The position numbers and the translations under genes are program-made. The notes under the pieces are model-generated. The model had not been told where the DNA came from and did not search any database. It worked only from the letters and a program-made list of their open reading frames with translations. Below, in pieces: positions 26,001-38,978 of a stretch of DNA of 64,000 nucleotides. The first letter of the stretch is position 1. Each line of letters opens with the position of its first letter. Location of the stretch: the NCBI GenBank assembly GCA_028023455.1, contig JAQFVV010000073.1, positions 1,163,001-1,227,000 on the forward strand, read 5' to 3'. The stretch is from Epiperipatus broadwayi (Eukaryota; Onychophora; Udeonychophora; Euonychophora; Peripatidae).

Positions 26001-28008
26001 TTTCTTTAAATATTTGATGTTCTAATAGAGCTGAAGAAATAGCTTTAACATCATCCCTGTACTAGAGAATATTAGGCAGGTAAATGCCATACCTCTTCAC
26101 AATGTGCCATGATTTTGAGATATGTTAAGAGTAATACTCTAGCTTTCTTCCTTAATCCTATGCATCTGTTTTCGCTATCTTTATTTCATGTAACTGCATC
26201 GTTCAGTAAGATATATTTAAGAGAAATGATAAATAATTTAGAACTTAGGTTATGCTATCGTTTTTTGGATAAGATTAGTTTATTTGCTTATAAGGAGCAG
26301 AATATTATAACTTAAAATTGAAGATCCAAAGTATCCTAAGGAAAGAAAAGAATCATAGAATATTTTTTGAATTTTATTTCGGAAATGAAATATAAACTTT
26401 TTAAAATAAGGTATCTAAACAAAGATATTTTCTTTAAAGTGATAATAATTTTAAATGCTTTAGTATTATTATTTTTTTAAGAGAAAATAAGTATTGCATA
26501 TTTTTAAAATACAATAGTACAAAGTAAATTATGTAAACAATATGCATAGTATAATTTTTGTTTATTGATTAACAGAAATATATTAATGATTACACTTATA
26601 TTAAACTAAAGTAAGGCTTAAAGAAGAATATATTATGATTAGTAAATATTGTGTGATAAATACTAAAATCTAGTACTGAATTTTGGATAATATTTTGTAT
26701 AACATCTTTGAATTTGCAAGATGAAATTTTTTTAATATTTTGAGAAGTCCATACTCATTATAAAATTTTGTTTTCTATGGAATGTTTTTCTAAGTATGAT
26801 TTTTTTTAAAAAAATAAGATAGTTTAATAATATTAAGGATAAAATGCTGTTGCTAATAAAGTAGATAAATATTTGTAATAAGTTAACCATAATGAGAAAC
26901 CAAATAATAACATTTTTTTTAAATTTTGTCCTAAATCTAAATAAAATATAATTGAAATATAAATTATTTTTTTATAACCAGGTAGATCAAACTGTAAAAT
27001 AAAAAAGTTAAGGATATCCACTGTAAATAGTGTAAATAAATTGTTTATTTATTTGTTGTTAGTAATAAACTTTGTTAAATTTTGTTATTTCAAAAAGTTT
27101 GTGTCCGAGTTATTTATTTCTCCATATCGCTGCATGAAAACACAATATATGCATAATAATTGAAACAAATATATAATGTTGCACAAAAGATAGAGAATTA
27201 TTTTAAGAATTTTAAATATTTATTGGTATTCATTATAATTAAATAATCATAATCTTACATTATTTTATTGGTCATAAATCAGTTATCACAATATTATATT
27301 AAATTATATGCTATCAGTTGCCACACATATTTTGTTTGTCAGATTATCATATGCTACCACATATTTATTTATTATATTCATGAAGATAAAAGATTATATA
27401 AAATTATTTTATTATTTTATTATGGTAATAAAAATACAAAAAAAAGAAAAGATATCCAGTAGTAATTAAACAATAAAGAATATTATTATTGTTATTTATT
27501 ATTATTAGTTTCAGTGTAGTAGATTATGACATAAAATCCCTTCTCATATTTTACTACAGTATTTTTATTAACTTAGAATAAACTTTATGAACCTGAGATT
27601 ATTTTATCTGAGCCAGATTATTACAAATAGAAGATTAAAATTTAATTATTAGTTTAATCTTAGTGAGTAGAAGTTATTAAAGTCGTAAGAATACTATGAG
27701 TTTGTTATTTAAAATAGTAATAAGGGGGATAGTGTTCTTATGCCATTGAGGTAGTATCCTGTAGGATATTGGCTCAATGTAATCTATCTTGTCACATGCA
27801 TTTTCACTTCAAGTCTCATGAAAATATTAAATATCTATTTAATTTATTTTTATAAACTGAACCTTATTCGTATTTTAAATTTGAGCTAGTGAAATATTTT
27901 TAATTTTAATGCTGAATATTTTATTTATTAACTATTAACAGAGATGGAACCCGTTTTTATTTTATATCATATATTATCTGGAAGTGAAGATGCACATAGG
28001 TTAGGTTA

Positions 28009-28011
<3 letters not shown>
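23013..28011. other. Unique AT-rich DNA between unit 0 and the array
   Basis: About 5 kb with no ORF above 80 codons, no retroelement motif and no long simple repeat. A short imperfect hairpin lies at 27744-27779. No function can be supported. Confidence 0.5.

Positions 28012-28074
<63 letters not shown>
28012..28074. repeat. (TA)n tract at the left edge of the tandem array
   Basis: About 62 bp of TA. Array homology starts directly after it at 28075 and nothing before it matches the units, so the array edge lies in this tract. Confidence 0.9.
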
Positions 28075-28076
<2 letters not shown>

Positions 28077-28734
28077 ATTACACTCGCAGACACATTAAAA
28101 TATACTTAAATATTTATTTGTTAAATTTCTTTGCATTAAGATATAAATATATCTACATCAGTTATTTAAGCAGAGGCAAAATATATTAGTAAATAGATAT
28201 ACACACATAAGGATGGGGTTTAAACATTGTTTGGTGGTAGGAGTTTGTAAGTGGGCTGTGAGGCTTGATCTGAGCATTAGATCAACTGCTTCATTTTCCC
28301 GAACTTATAATGAACAAAACAAAAAATGTTTTAAAAAAGAAAAGATCCTTTACTTAATGTCTCAGTGACTAAAGAACAACCATCGCAAGTTAATGACATG
28401 TTTAATAGAAAAATAAACTTATTTTTACCTGACTGAAAACTAAACTATTTTTAACTTTTCCTTATAACTTCTCTATCACTATTTTGCAAGAACAATCTAA
28501 ATATACTACTGTATTATTAAAAAAAAATAGTTTAATTTATTTTTATGTGAGAATTGAACATTCCCTTTTATTATTACTGACTAAATATGAGTGACATAAA
28601 ATAAAATATAAGAGAAAAAAACTATACTTGTCTAATACTACAAACTACATATATATAAAACTTTCCTTATAACTGAGATCTCAAGTCTTTTGTCATTTAG
28701 TCTGTCCATTTTGTCTACATGTTCACTGTCCCTC

Positions 28735-30107
28735 TTACTTAAGGTTTCTTCCTTGATCTGAGGGTTCATATCTTTTATTTCTGGTCAGTTCACCCCACCA
28801 TGAGTTTGGTTGGTCTCGATGTGGCTATCCCAAGGGTCTTGAGTGGTATCTGACTTTTTGTCCATATAGGGGAATAATCGGTAGTGGTAAGGAATTGTGC
28901 CATTTCCTCTATCTTCCTTACCCAACATCCTACCATCATTTGCTGTGTGTATGATGGCATATTTTGCTGGATAGCCTGGATAATTTGTGTTTCTGTAAAC
29001 GGAAATGCTGTCAATGACCGGAGATGTGCAACCTGTCTAACAAAGAACTGTGTGGGTGTTTCTTGTTTGATAGATACATAGGCTTCCTTCAGAACTGCAT
29101 AGTATATGCTGTCTTGGCATTCTTTCCTCCAAAAGGTTTTCAGTAGAGCAGTTGAATATCTCTCTTGAAATCTGGTGGCTTGTCTTCATATCAATACCAC
29201 CATGATTTGGCATATCCCTGTAAATAATGGATCATGAGGGCCACTTGATCCATTGCTGGCACTTGCTGGAATTTGAATAATTCCTGTAAGCTTTCTATAT
29301 GTATGCTCGAGTTTTCTCCAGCATCCCCTTTGAAGGCTTTCACTTGGATAAATTTTGTAAGCAGCATAGGTAAGTATAGAACTTGTTCCTGGGCACAATG
29401 TGGCTTGATTTTCCAGCTATGATCTCTGGTGTTGTTTGGCATTTGTTCAGACCGATGATCAGTGCTTTTTCCTCTATTGCCATCTTGACCTTGGTCTGTT
29501 CAGATGTATTTGCCTTCTCACTGGTTTTCACCATATTCTCCTTTATTTGTCAGATCTCCTCCTTTATGTTATCAATAGCTACATGAAAAGTGGCTGCTTG
29601 TTTATTCATGTAGTCTCTTGTCAATATTAGTTCTCCTCTTATTTTATGAACAGTATCCATAGTTTTCTGTTTGTGGTCCTCTAGACATTCTTTGAACTTA
29701 GTGTGACTTTCCTCATGTTCCTTTCTGCACTCTATCCGTATATCGTCTATTTTTTTTTACGGTATCATTCATTTTATCCTATATGGTCACCATCCAGCCT
29801 TTTGTCTGGTTACTCATGGCTTCTAACTTGGATTCAAGATTGCCAAACCTATCTTCCATTTTTTGTCTGCTCACCCATATCTTCTAATTTAGATTCAAAA
29901 CTTTTCATCCATTTTCTCTTGCATTCTTTTGAAAATCCATAATACTGTTTCTTTTTTCATGTTTTGATTGTGGACTTTCCCAGATTTATTATCACCATCA
30001 TCTTGAGATTTTTGTCTGATATTAGCTTGTTTTTCTACCTTTTCTCCCTCATTTTTATCATCTCTGGAAATTATCTTGCCTGATCTCAATGCTTTTCCCA
30101 GATCCAT
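28735..30107 (-). pseudogene. gag-like gene of array unit A1, degenerate
   Basis: Reading on minus from the ATG at 30105-30107: a charged, coiled-coil-like N-terminal region (MDLGKALRSGKIISRDD, then Glu/Lys-rich segments), then a Ty3-type capsid region (KAFKGDAGENSSIHIESL, LQGYAKSWWY, and further on FPFTETQIIQAIQQNMPSY). No zinc knuckle, protease or pol follows. Stops and frameshifts interrupt it, including a TGA at 29550-29552 seen in every copy and a TGA directly after SWWY unique to this copy. Either a decayed LTR element lost pol, or a gag was carried by the satellite. The last ~60 codons (to 28735) are uncertain. Confidence 0.7.
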
Positions 30108-30336
30108 TATATCTTCCTACTTGCTTTCATTTTTTCGTTTATTTCTATATGGATTGTAAACCACTCCCCCCACTCTCAACACTCTTCCCCTTACTCTAAT
30201 CTCCCGATCCTGTACTTGATTTATACCTATTTATATGATGATCACTATCCTGCCTGACTTATTTTATTTCCAATATGAATTTCTAGCCCTAGCAATTTAA
30301 ATACATAAAAAATATAATAACTATCATATTTACTAC

Positions 30337-30390
30337 CTCGCCTTCTCTTGTCCTTCTGCTTCACTTTTTGTTTTGGTTGTTCTTCAGCAC
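30337..30390 (-). other. Candidate 54-nt exon upstream of gag (unit A1)
   Basis: On minus, 54 nt lie between TTTCAG and GTAGTA, good acceptor and donor contexts. One frame encodes a basic 17-residue peptide, AEEQPKQKVKQKDKRRR. It is more GC-rich than its surroundings. The same block, 54 nt each, is at 38925-38978, 48268-48321 and 54699-54752, with one substitution among copies; since the units are recent duplicates, this is weak evidence of selection. Confidence 0.25.
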
Positions 30391-30748
30391 CTGAAACATC
30401 TTAACAAATTTTTTTATTAGCAATGACATTTGTTGAATTAAATGTTATTAGCAGTAGATGTATATTTTTAAAAAGACAAAAAAAAAAACTCTATATAACT
30501 TGTTACGTTGTGAATCATTGTTTATAATATTTGTTGTAATTTAATAACTCTACCACCGATTGGCAAAATATATATTGGTATTATTACCAGGCACCAGCCC
30601 AAGGGGCAAGGTTATATTATCTGACCAGATGATCTGCTATTACTAGATTATACACTTTTATAAAAATATATTTATTTATAACGGTTGTACAGCCACAGAT
30701 TTATATGATAACATTAGGGGAAAAAATAGACATTATTAACTTACTAAA

Positions 30749-30779
<31 letters not shown>

Positions 30780-31189
30780 GAGTGCATTTGTTTTAAAATG
30801 CATTTTGTTACTCGATAAATATATATAGAGAGCGAGCATATACATTTTGAACTTGGCAAATGGGTCTTCACCTATCTATGGCTACTCTAAAAATTGATGT
30901 CAATTATTTTACTTCTTTTACATCCTCAAAAAAAATTACACATGCATATTTAAAACATTATTTATGGAAACAAAATACTAACTATAAAACATTATTCATG
31001 GTTATTTAGAGCACATATTTCTTTATATGTGATTATAACAGTGAAAGCATTTAATAGCTGCCACTATATTATTTTTTTTATAGACTCTGGAAAAAAAAAA
31101 TTACACATGTATATTTAAAACATGATTTATGGAAAACACTGCATATATAAAATATTATTCATAGGAAAAATATACTTATATATATATAT

Positions 31190-33342
31190 TATAACGATCC
31201 AAACGAAGTGGGAGATCGCATCGCACCGCACCGCACTACCAAAGGGCGCCATCTAGGCATTTAAGCCTAGAAAAATTTATAAAGTAGGCAGATACGCGCT
31301 GTTAGGATTCCACTTTATTTACATATTTAGATCGTTAGCCCATTGTCACTAGCTCAGTGGAGACGCAGAGATAATAAAATATATAACCTTGGATATAAAT
31401 ATAAAAAAATAATAAAAGCCACTGCCAGAAATTAACACAGAAAAATATTTATTTACGCACATATAAAATAATATTTAAATTTTGAGGAATAAGTTTAACA
31501 TTTAGATTTTTATCTTAATTTTTAATTTTACATTTAAAATAGCTTGCTATAATGTTTAATATTTATTTAGAGGGTCGGGTATGAATAGGACTACATAGGT
31601 CTGCATTTGAAAAGAAAGTATTCTTCCCTGATTTAACCTTAGGCAACAAATTTCGCAATCAACTGGCGCCAATCCATCTGATACATTCATGTATTCAATG
31701 TAGCATGATACGACAACACAAAATACCATATTGTCAGGAATGTGCATCTGAACAATAAGTAGAAATAGAGAAGATATTGACTCTCCACCAACAGGAATGT
31801 GACATCTGTTGGCAAGTAGATCAATAAACTAAAAACTCCATAGGAATGGACTGCGGTCTTCTGCCGACTTACAAACCCATCCATAGGCAAACAGAGGGTG
31901 TGTGGCGTATATCTATAATCCTGCCCGTAGCGGACCTCATACTACATCTACTAATTACACAAATATATCCAATCCATTGAACCAATTCAACTACGAAATG
32001 AATAACCTAAGATTACCCTCCCTTAATACAACTTTACAAAACTATATAGCCATTCACGCCCGACTTAATTTTAACATTTAAATACGTTCGCACAGATTTG
32101 TTTAAAAATGTTGGGTATAGATCGATTACATAGATTCCACGGTCAAAACATTTCAAAATAAACATAAACGATCAAAATACAAAATTATTGATACCGACAA
32201 TCACTGAGGGAAACTTATAAGTAACCCAATAGTATTCACCATAAGATACTTGCGTTGTCACCAATAACTTAAAAGACATCCGAATAAATACATTTTAGAT
32301 ACTCACCGTAAGGTATCATTATTTATCGAATGTCTATATATTTTGATCAAATATGAAAACCAAAATATAATTAACCAGATCGGAAGAGCACACGTCTATA
32401 AACCACTTTAAATTTAATACATTTTAGTTAAAATATAATACACACACAAAAAAAAATGAACTGGAAATGATTGCTTAAACATCTACATAAAAAAAATATC
32501 AATAATTGAATTTGCATTCTTTAAGTCAGATAAGAGTTCTTATTTTCAGTTATTAATTACTTGCAATTTTAGGAAAGTTATTAGATAGATACAATAGTTC
32601 ATACTTTACGGATTTAATAGATTGAGAAGTCCATCTTCGTGATCACTTTAGTAGATTTTGTCCTTCTTTGAAATGAAACTGCGACTTGCCATGTATTTGG
32701 TCAGGAACTGTCATCCAGAGGCCTCAGCTGGTTGTCCGGAAAATTAAATTTATTGCAGACTTCCACATCGTGAAAATCTGCAATATAGCTAGTTATAACG
32801 ATCTATTCATAGTCAGCTCTAAGATAAAAATTTTAATAATCATTTGGCTTTTATATTTTTCTTAGCCTCTTATCATTTGATCATAGGATTCAATCGGCAA
32901 TACGTCACTAATCCTCTGGTGTTTCAGTTACGGTCCATGCTGAATTTCTGGTGTTTGCATTGGTCATTTAATTTCTCTTTCTTCTCTTATCTAACTTTTC
33001 ATCTGACTTTTTAATTAAACAGCTTTTAGATAATTAATAAACAATCATTTCCATTTACAGATTACAGGAATTAATTAATACCTGTTTTTATTTTAACTTA
33101 CGTTATTTTTTTATTAAAATATTTTTATATTTCAATCTTGTATTTTTTTATTTAAAAAAATACGTTCAAATACTTTTTTTTTCTTGTTTATGAAAAAAAA
33201 ATATTTTTAAAGTTTAGCATCTGTGCGAATGTATACACGTTTAACAATGTTTTAATTTTAGCGTTTAGTTTTTTACTTTTATTTGCGAACTTTTAAGTTT
33301 TTATTTTAAATTAATGTAACGACATATTTATATATCGTTACA
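31190..33342. mobile_element. Private ~2.15-kb insertion in unit A1 (with adapter sequence inside)
   Basis: Other units pass directly from the ATTATTCATA-GGAAA flank through a TA run to GCTCAACATTATTAC; here 2.15 kb interrupts the TA run. The ends are near-inverted: TATAACGATCC at the left and ATCGTTACA at the right (reverse complement TGTAACGAT), resembling LTR or short-TIR termini. The left part is GC-richer, with a possible TTTATAAAG box near 31280 and AATAAA near 31372. No coding domain was recognised. An Illumina adapter start at 32377-32397 means the two halves may not truly be adjacent. Confidence 0.6.
32377..32397 (+). other. Illumina TruSeq adapter sequence (assembly artefact)
   Basis: 21 consecutive bases starting AGATCGGAAGAGC are identical to the start of the standard TruSeq read-1 adapter; the match stops after ...ACGTCT. 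A chance 21-mer match is very improbable in AT-rich DNA. This points to untrimmed adapter built into the contig. Confidence 0.93.
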
Positions 33343-34720
33343 ATATATATATATATATGCTCAACATTATTACTGGGAAAATAATTTTTTATATGTATAT
33401 ACAAATGATAACTTGCACAGAGTGTATAATAACATTTAAAAAAAATCTAAGCTGGATGTACAAACCGAAGGAAAAAAAATTTTTTACACATATACTCAAT
33501 ATTATTATTCATAGAAAAGAAAATATGTTATAACTATCAACATCTACTAATATCTCTCAGGTATGTGAGTTTTTATATTCGAAGCTCTATGTTGACATGC
33601 CAAACCTGGAGACAAAAAAAACCCTGTACCGGTCAGTTTGTCTGTTCACATAACAAGATCTAGCATCTAGGCAAAGTACCTAAAGTCCAATCATGCACAT
33701 GATACATAAGTCAGGAACACTCATGAACTCTGCCCTATTTGCCTATTTTCGAGATCTACAAACTTATGAGCAACAATCCCGATGATATCAATCTAATTTT
33801 ATTCTTTCTACCAGCATGACACATCAGAGATACAAAGAGACTCTAATTTAAGTTTAATGATGGAACAACTTTGCATGAAATATAATTTGAAAGCAATTAA
33901 AAATTGTGACCTTTCTTATTAATTATATATTAGTGGAGATCTTCTGGTTAGTACTAGCATAAACTATTAAATAAGATATTAATTTAACTAAAACAACACA
34001 ATGATTCTGTGATGTATAATATATATATTCAAGATTTATTAATTTGACAAACATAAATAAATGTGTGTCATTACTTATTAATCATTGGCCTCAAAAATCT
34101 TAGATGACATTTGGGCATGGAGAAATAACATTACATTTTGTTTATAAGTTATGGAATTAGATATAATAAATAACTTTGTTTATAATTGCGGCTATGCCAA
34201 TAATATATAATTATGATGATGATTACAAGACTTAGCGCTGTTTAAAATTATAATTTTGAAATACTACTCCCCCCTCAGAAGGTACAAAACAACTGATTTA
34301 ATTATCAATTTGGATGAAGCCTTAAATTCAAACAAAATACATTTTAATAATATTTAGTTTGTGGAATAATAAACATGTGTGAGATAGCTAGTGAATATAT
34401 TTATAATAGTGTTGTCTCAAGGATGCACATTTTAAACTAGTGGAAATAGATTTGTTTAGCAAAATCACAACATGACAGCTTATGGATATTCAGGGGTTTA
34501 TTAGAAATATAACAGAAAGGCAGTGCGTGCATGGTGGTGTATTTATGTGATCCAGTCACAGATCCTAGCATGAGCTTCAGAGAATTTATTTTGAGAAATA
34601 GACCGATATAAGTCTGCGACGTTAGCAGAATCGGTTGATGAATGAAGAGCAGTCACCTATGCATTTATTGGGCAGGTTTTTCCAGAGCGATCCCCATATA
34701 AAACATGTGGATGCAACCAA

Positions 34721-35460
34721 ATAAATCCTCATGGGGGTTAAAGCTTGGTTCTTAAACATTGAAATAAATGATGGGGTTCAACTTTGCGATACCTCCAGAG
34801 AAAAGAAGCAGGAATATATATATATATAAGATAAAAACGAAAATGCCCTTATGGATGCAATGCTTTGAATAATAAAATATAGCTTTAAAGACTAATTAAT
34901 TAATGCCCATGTATTATGGAATATCCCTGTAATGGTATCACCTAATTGGTAAACAGACATGGATTACTTAAATTAATGAAACTTTTTAATTTTTAAGATA
35001 TAAAGATCCCCTTTCCCCTTACTTTAATTTATCTAGAACATCCCCACAACATTTATAAGTATAAATATTGGTTAATAAATGCCATTACTAAAATAAATAT
35101 GTCTATACAGAAATAAATGGGGTGGTATTAATAACTGGGATAATACATAAAGTTACATATATAGAAAACATTTATGTTTAGAATTAGCGCATTATAATTT
35201 AAAAAGGTATAAAATAAACATTTTTAGAAAAACAAATGTTGATCTGTTTTCCTACAACAATTTTATAACATAATGAATTTGTTTTTCCAACTTGCGAGCA
35301 CCTGCATAAGAAGTATAAGACTTATTTTTAATTTAATCTAAATTTAATCATCCCGTAAATGGTGGGAATAAATAAATTGATTATATGCTAGCGAGTTGGA
35401 AATGTTATTGGCATATTTAAAACACAAAATATATAATAAGAGAATAAAAATTATTGCCGC
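34721..35460. repeat. ~740-bp block present in array units, absent from unit 0
   Basis: In A1 this block lies between the CAACCAA and CATGAAAAATAAAAAC flanks; unit 0 joins the flanks directly at about 21893. Equivalent blocks are at about 41157-41900, 50480-51235 and 58817-59565. No ORF or terminal repeat was recognised. It is either an insertion in the array founder or a deletion in unit 0. Confidence 0.75.
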
Positions 35461-36385
35461 ATGAAAAATAAAAACAACATATTAAAATAGAGGCTCAATG
35501 ATTGTGAAGGTTAAGTTGTATAGAGTTAGGATAAATTAGAAATACATAATCATAAATAATTTATATGAGATTACATAGTAGAGCATCAGGATAATTATTC
35601 TTAGAGAAGGCTGAGGTTAAAAGAGTCATATAGTGGCTAGAGTTCTTTTACCTTTCATAAATGGTGATGGTCCTTAATGCTTTTGTATGTTTGTCAGAGT
35701 TAATATACTAAATCTAGGTTTTGGAAGCAGGCACACAGGTAGCATTTTATTTACTTAATTTGTAGTCATTGGAAAATTCATAGGTATGGGATCTAGAGCT
35801 TTTATTATGGAAACGAGCATGTTGGAACAGAGGAGAAGGTGAAATTTCCCCTACTGACTGCAAATGGAATTCAAATTTGAACCAGCATGGATTATGTTTA
35901 CCATCTTATTTTATGGTTGTCTCCTCCCTATTTTGGATTCAAATCCAGTAGTATTTATACCCTTTTTCTTGATGATGTAGTAGAGCAGTTAGCTTCTGAA
36001 TCTGAGGCAATTTGAGCACTTTAGCAAAGTTGAAATCGGCTGACCGAGTATCTTTTGTTTAATAAGTTTTTTGGAAACAATGCAATCCTGTTACAAGTTT
36101 CTTGAATGATTGTTTTAAAATAAGTCTTATGATTTTAAAACAAGTTGAAGTGGATAAAATTTCCACTAATGAATTTTTTACTTTACTATTACAAATTGTA
36201 ACATTTTAATTCTAACTAATGGGCTTTACCAGGTAATTGTTTTTGAGAAACTTCTTAAAAGAGTTGCATCATTTTCTGACTGCTAATGTTAAATATATAA
36301 ATAATAAATTACATATATGAATTTTAATACACTTGAATAATATGACTTTATTTATGTGATTTATGAGCAATCTCCCCACACTGAA

Positions 36386-36557
<172 letters not shown>

Positions 36558-37233
36558 TATATTATATATATATATCCATTACACTCGCAGACACATTAAA
36601 ATAAACTTAAATATTTATTTGTTAAATTTATTTGCATTAAGATATAAATATATCTACATCAGTTATTTAAGCAGAGGCAAAATATATTAGTAAATAGGTA
36701 TACACACATAAGGATGGTGTTTAAACATGGTTTGGTGGTAGGAGGTTGTAAGTGGGCTGTGAGGCTTGATGTGAGCATTAGATCAACTGCTTCATTTTCC
36801 CGAACTTATAATGAACAAAAATAAAAAATGTTTTAAAAAAGAAAAGATTCTTTACTTAATGTCTCAGTGACTAAAGATCAACCATCGCAAGTTAATGACA
36901 TGTTTAATGGAAAAAGAAATTATTTTTACCTGACTGAACACTAAACTATTTTTAACTTTTCCTTATAACTTCTCTATCACTATTTCGCAAGAACAATCTA
37001 AATATACTACTGTATTATTAAACAAAAATAGTTTAATTTATCTTTATGTGAAAATTGGACACTCCCTTTTATTATTACTGACTAAATATGAGTGACAAAA
37101 TAAAATATAAGAGAAAAAAACTATACTTGTCTAGTACTACAAACTACATATATATAAAATTTTCCTTATAACTGAGATCCGAAGTCTTTTGTCATTTAGT
37201 CTGTCCATTTTGTCTACATGTTTACTGTCCCTC

Positions 37234-38621
37234 TTACTTAAGGTGTCTTCCTTGGTCTGAGGGTTCATATCTTTTATTGCTGGTCGGTTCACCCCACCAT
37301 GAGTTTGGTTGGTCTCGATGTGGCTGTCGCAAGGGTCTTGTGTGGTAACTAATTTGTTTTGTCCATATAGGGGAATAATCGGTAGTGGTAAGGAATTGTG
37401 CCATTTACTCTATCTTCTTTATCCGACATCCTACCATCATTTGCTGTATGTATGGTGGCATATTTTGCTGGATAGCCTGGATAATTTGGGTTTCTGTAAA
37501 CGGGAATGCTGTCAATGACCGGAGATGTGCATCCTGTCTAACAAAGAACTGTGTGGGTGTTTCTTGGTTGATAGATCCATAGGCTTCCTTCAGAACTGCA
37601 TAGTATATGCTGTCTTGGTGTTATTTCCTCCAAAAGGTTGTCAGTAGAGCAGTTGAATATCTATCAAAATCTGGTGGCTTGTCTTCATAACAATACCACC
37701 ATGATTTGGCATACCCCTATAAATAATGGATCATGGGGGCCACTTAATCCATTGCTGTCACTTGCTGGAATTTGAATAATTCCTGTAAGCTTTCTATATG
37801 TATGCTCGGGTTTTCTCCAGCATCCCCTTTGAAGGCTTTCACTTGGATAAATTTTGTAGGCAGGGATAGGTAAGTATAGAACTTGTTCCTGGCACAATGG
37901 GGCTTGATTTCCCAGCTATGATCTCTGGTTCAGTCTGATGTTCAGTTCTTTTTCCTCTATTATCATCTTGACCTTGGTCTGTTCAGATGTATTTGCCTTC
38001 TCACTGGTTTTCACCATATTCTCCTTTATTTGTCAGATCTCCTCCTTTTTGTTATCAATAGCTACATGAAAAGTGGCTGCTTGTTTACTCATGCAGTCTC
38101 TTGTCAATATTAATTCTCCTCTTATTTTATGAACAGTATCCATAGTTTCCTGTTTGTGGTCCTCTAGACATTCTTTGAACTTAGTGTGACTCTCCTCATG
38201 TTCCTTTCTGCACTCTATCCGTATATCGTCTATTTTTTTTTTACGGTATCATTCATTTTATCCTACATGGTCACCATCCAGCCTTTTGTCTGGTTACTCA
38301 TGGATTCTAACTTGGATTCAAGATTGCCAAACCTATCTTCCATTTTTTGTCTGTTCACCCATATTTTCTAATTTAGATTTCAAAACTTTTCCACCTAGCT
38401 TCCATTTTTTTTGTTTGTTCATCCATTTTCTCTTCCATTCTTTTGAAAATCCATAATACTGTTTTTATTTTCATGGTTTGATTGTGGACTTTCCCAGGTT
38501 TATTATCACCATCATCTTGAAGTTCTTGTCAGTTATTAGCTTGTTTTTCTACCACCTCTCCCTCATTTTTATCATCTTTGGAAATTATTTTGCCTGATAT
38601 CAATGCTTTTCCCAGGTACAT
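37234..38621 (-). pseudogene. gag-like gene of array unit B1, degenerate
   Basis: Begins MYLGKALISGKIIS at 38621 on minus. The coiled-coil-like region is followed by capsid motifs. Around 37690 the SWWY motif is followed in frame by CYEDKPPDFDRYSTALL, so the A1-specific stop is absent here. The shared TGA is at 38033-38035 and other frameshifts occur. It is nearly identical to the B2 copy (53008-54395), as expected from the higher-order arrangement. No pol follows. Confidence 0.7.
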
Positions 38622-38924
38622 TATATCTTCCTACTTGCTACCCTCCATTTGGCTATTTGATTGTAAAAAAATTTATTATTACTTTCTTGGATATAAAGAT
38701 GAGCCTATGATTCTTTCCTTTTTTCTTTATTTCTATATGGATTGTACACTTCTCCCCCCACTCTCAACACTCTTCCCCTTACTCTAATCTCCCATTCCTG
38801 TACTTGATTTATACCTATTTATATGATGATCACTATCCTGCCTGACTTAATTTATTTCCAATATGAATTTCTAGCCCTAGCAATTTAAATACATAAAAAA
38901 TATAATAACGATCATATTTACTAC

Positions 38925-38978
38925 CTCGCCTTCTCTTGTCCTTCTGCTTCACTTTTTGTTTTGGTTGTTCTTCAGCAC
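38925..38978 (-). other. Candidate 54-nt exon (unit B1)
   Basis: Same 54-nt block with AG/GT boundaries as at 30337-30390, and an identical basic peptide in one frame. Confidence 0.25.

Noticed and set aside
31787-31812. CCAACAG/CTGTTGG hairpin in the A1 insertion as a terminator or regulatory element
   Set aside because: A single 7-bp stem without other signals, inside a segment whose contiguity is doubtful.
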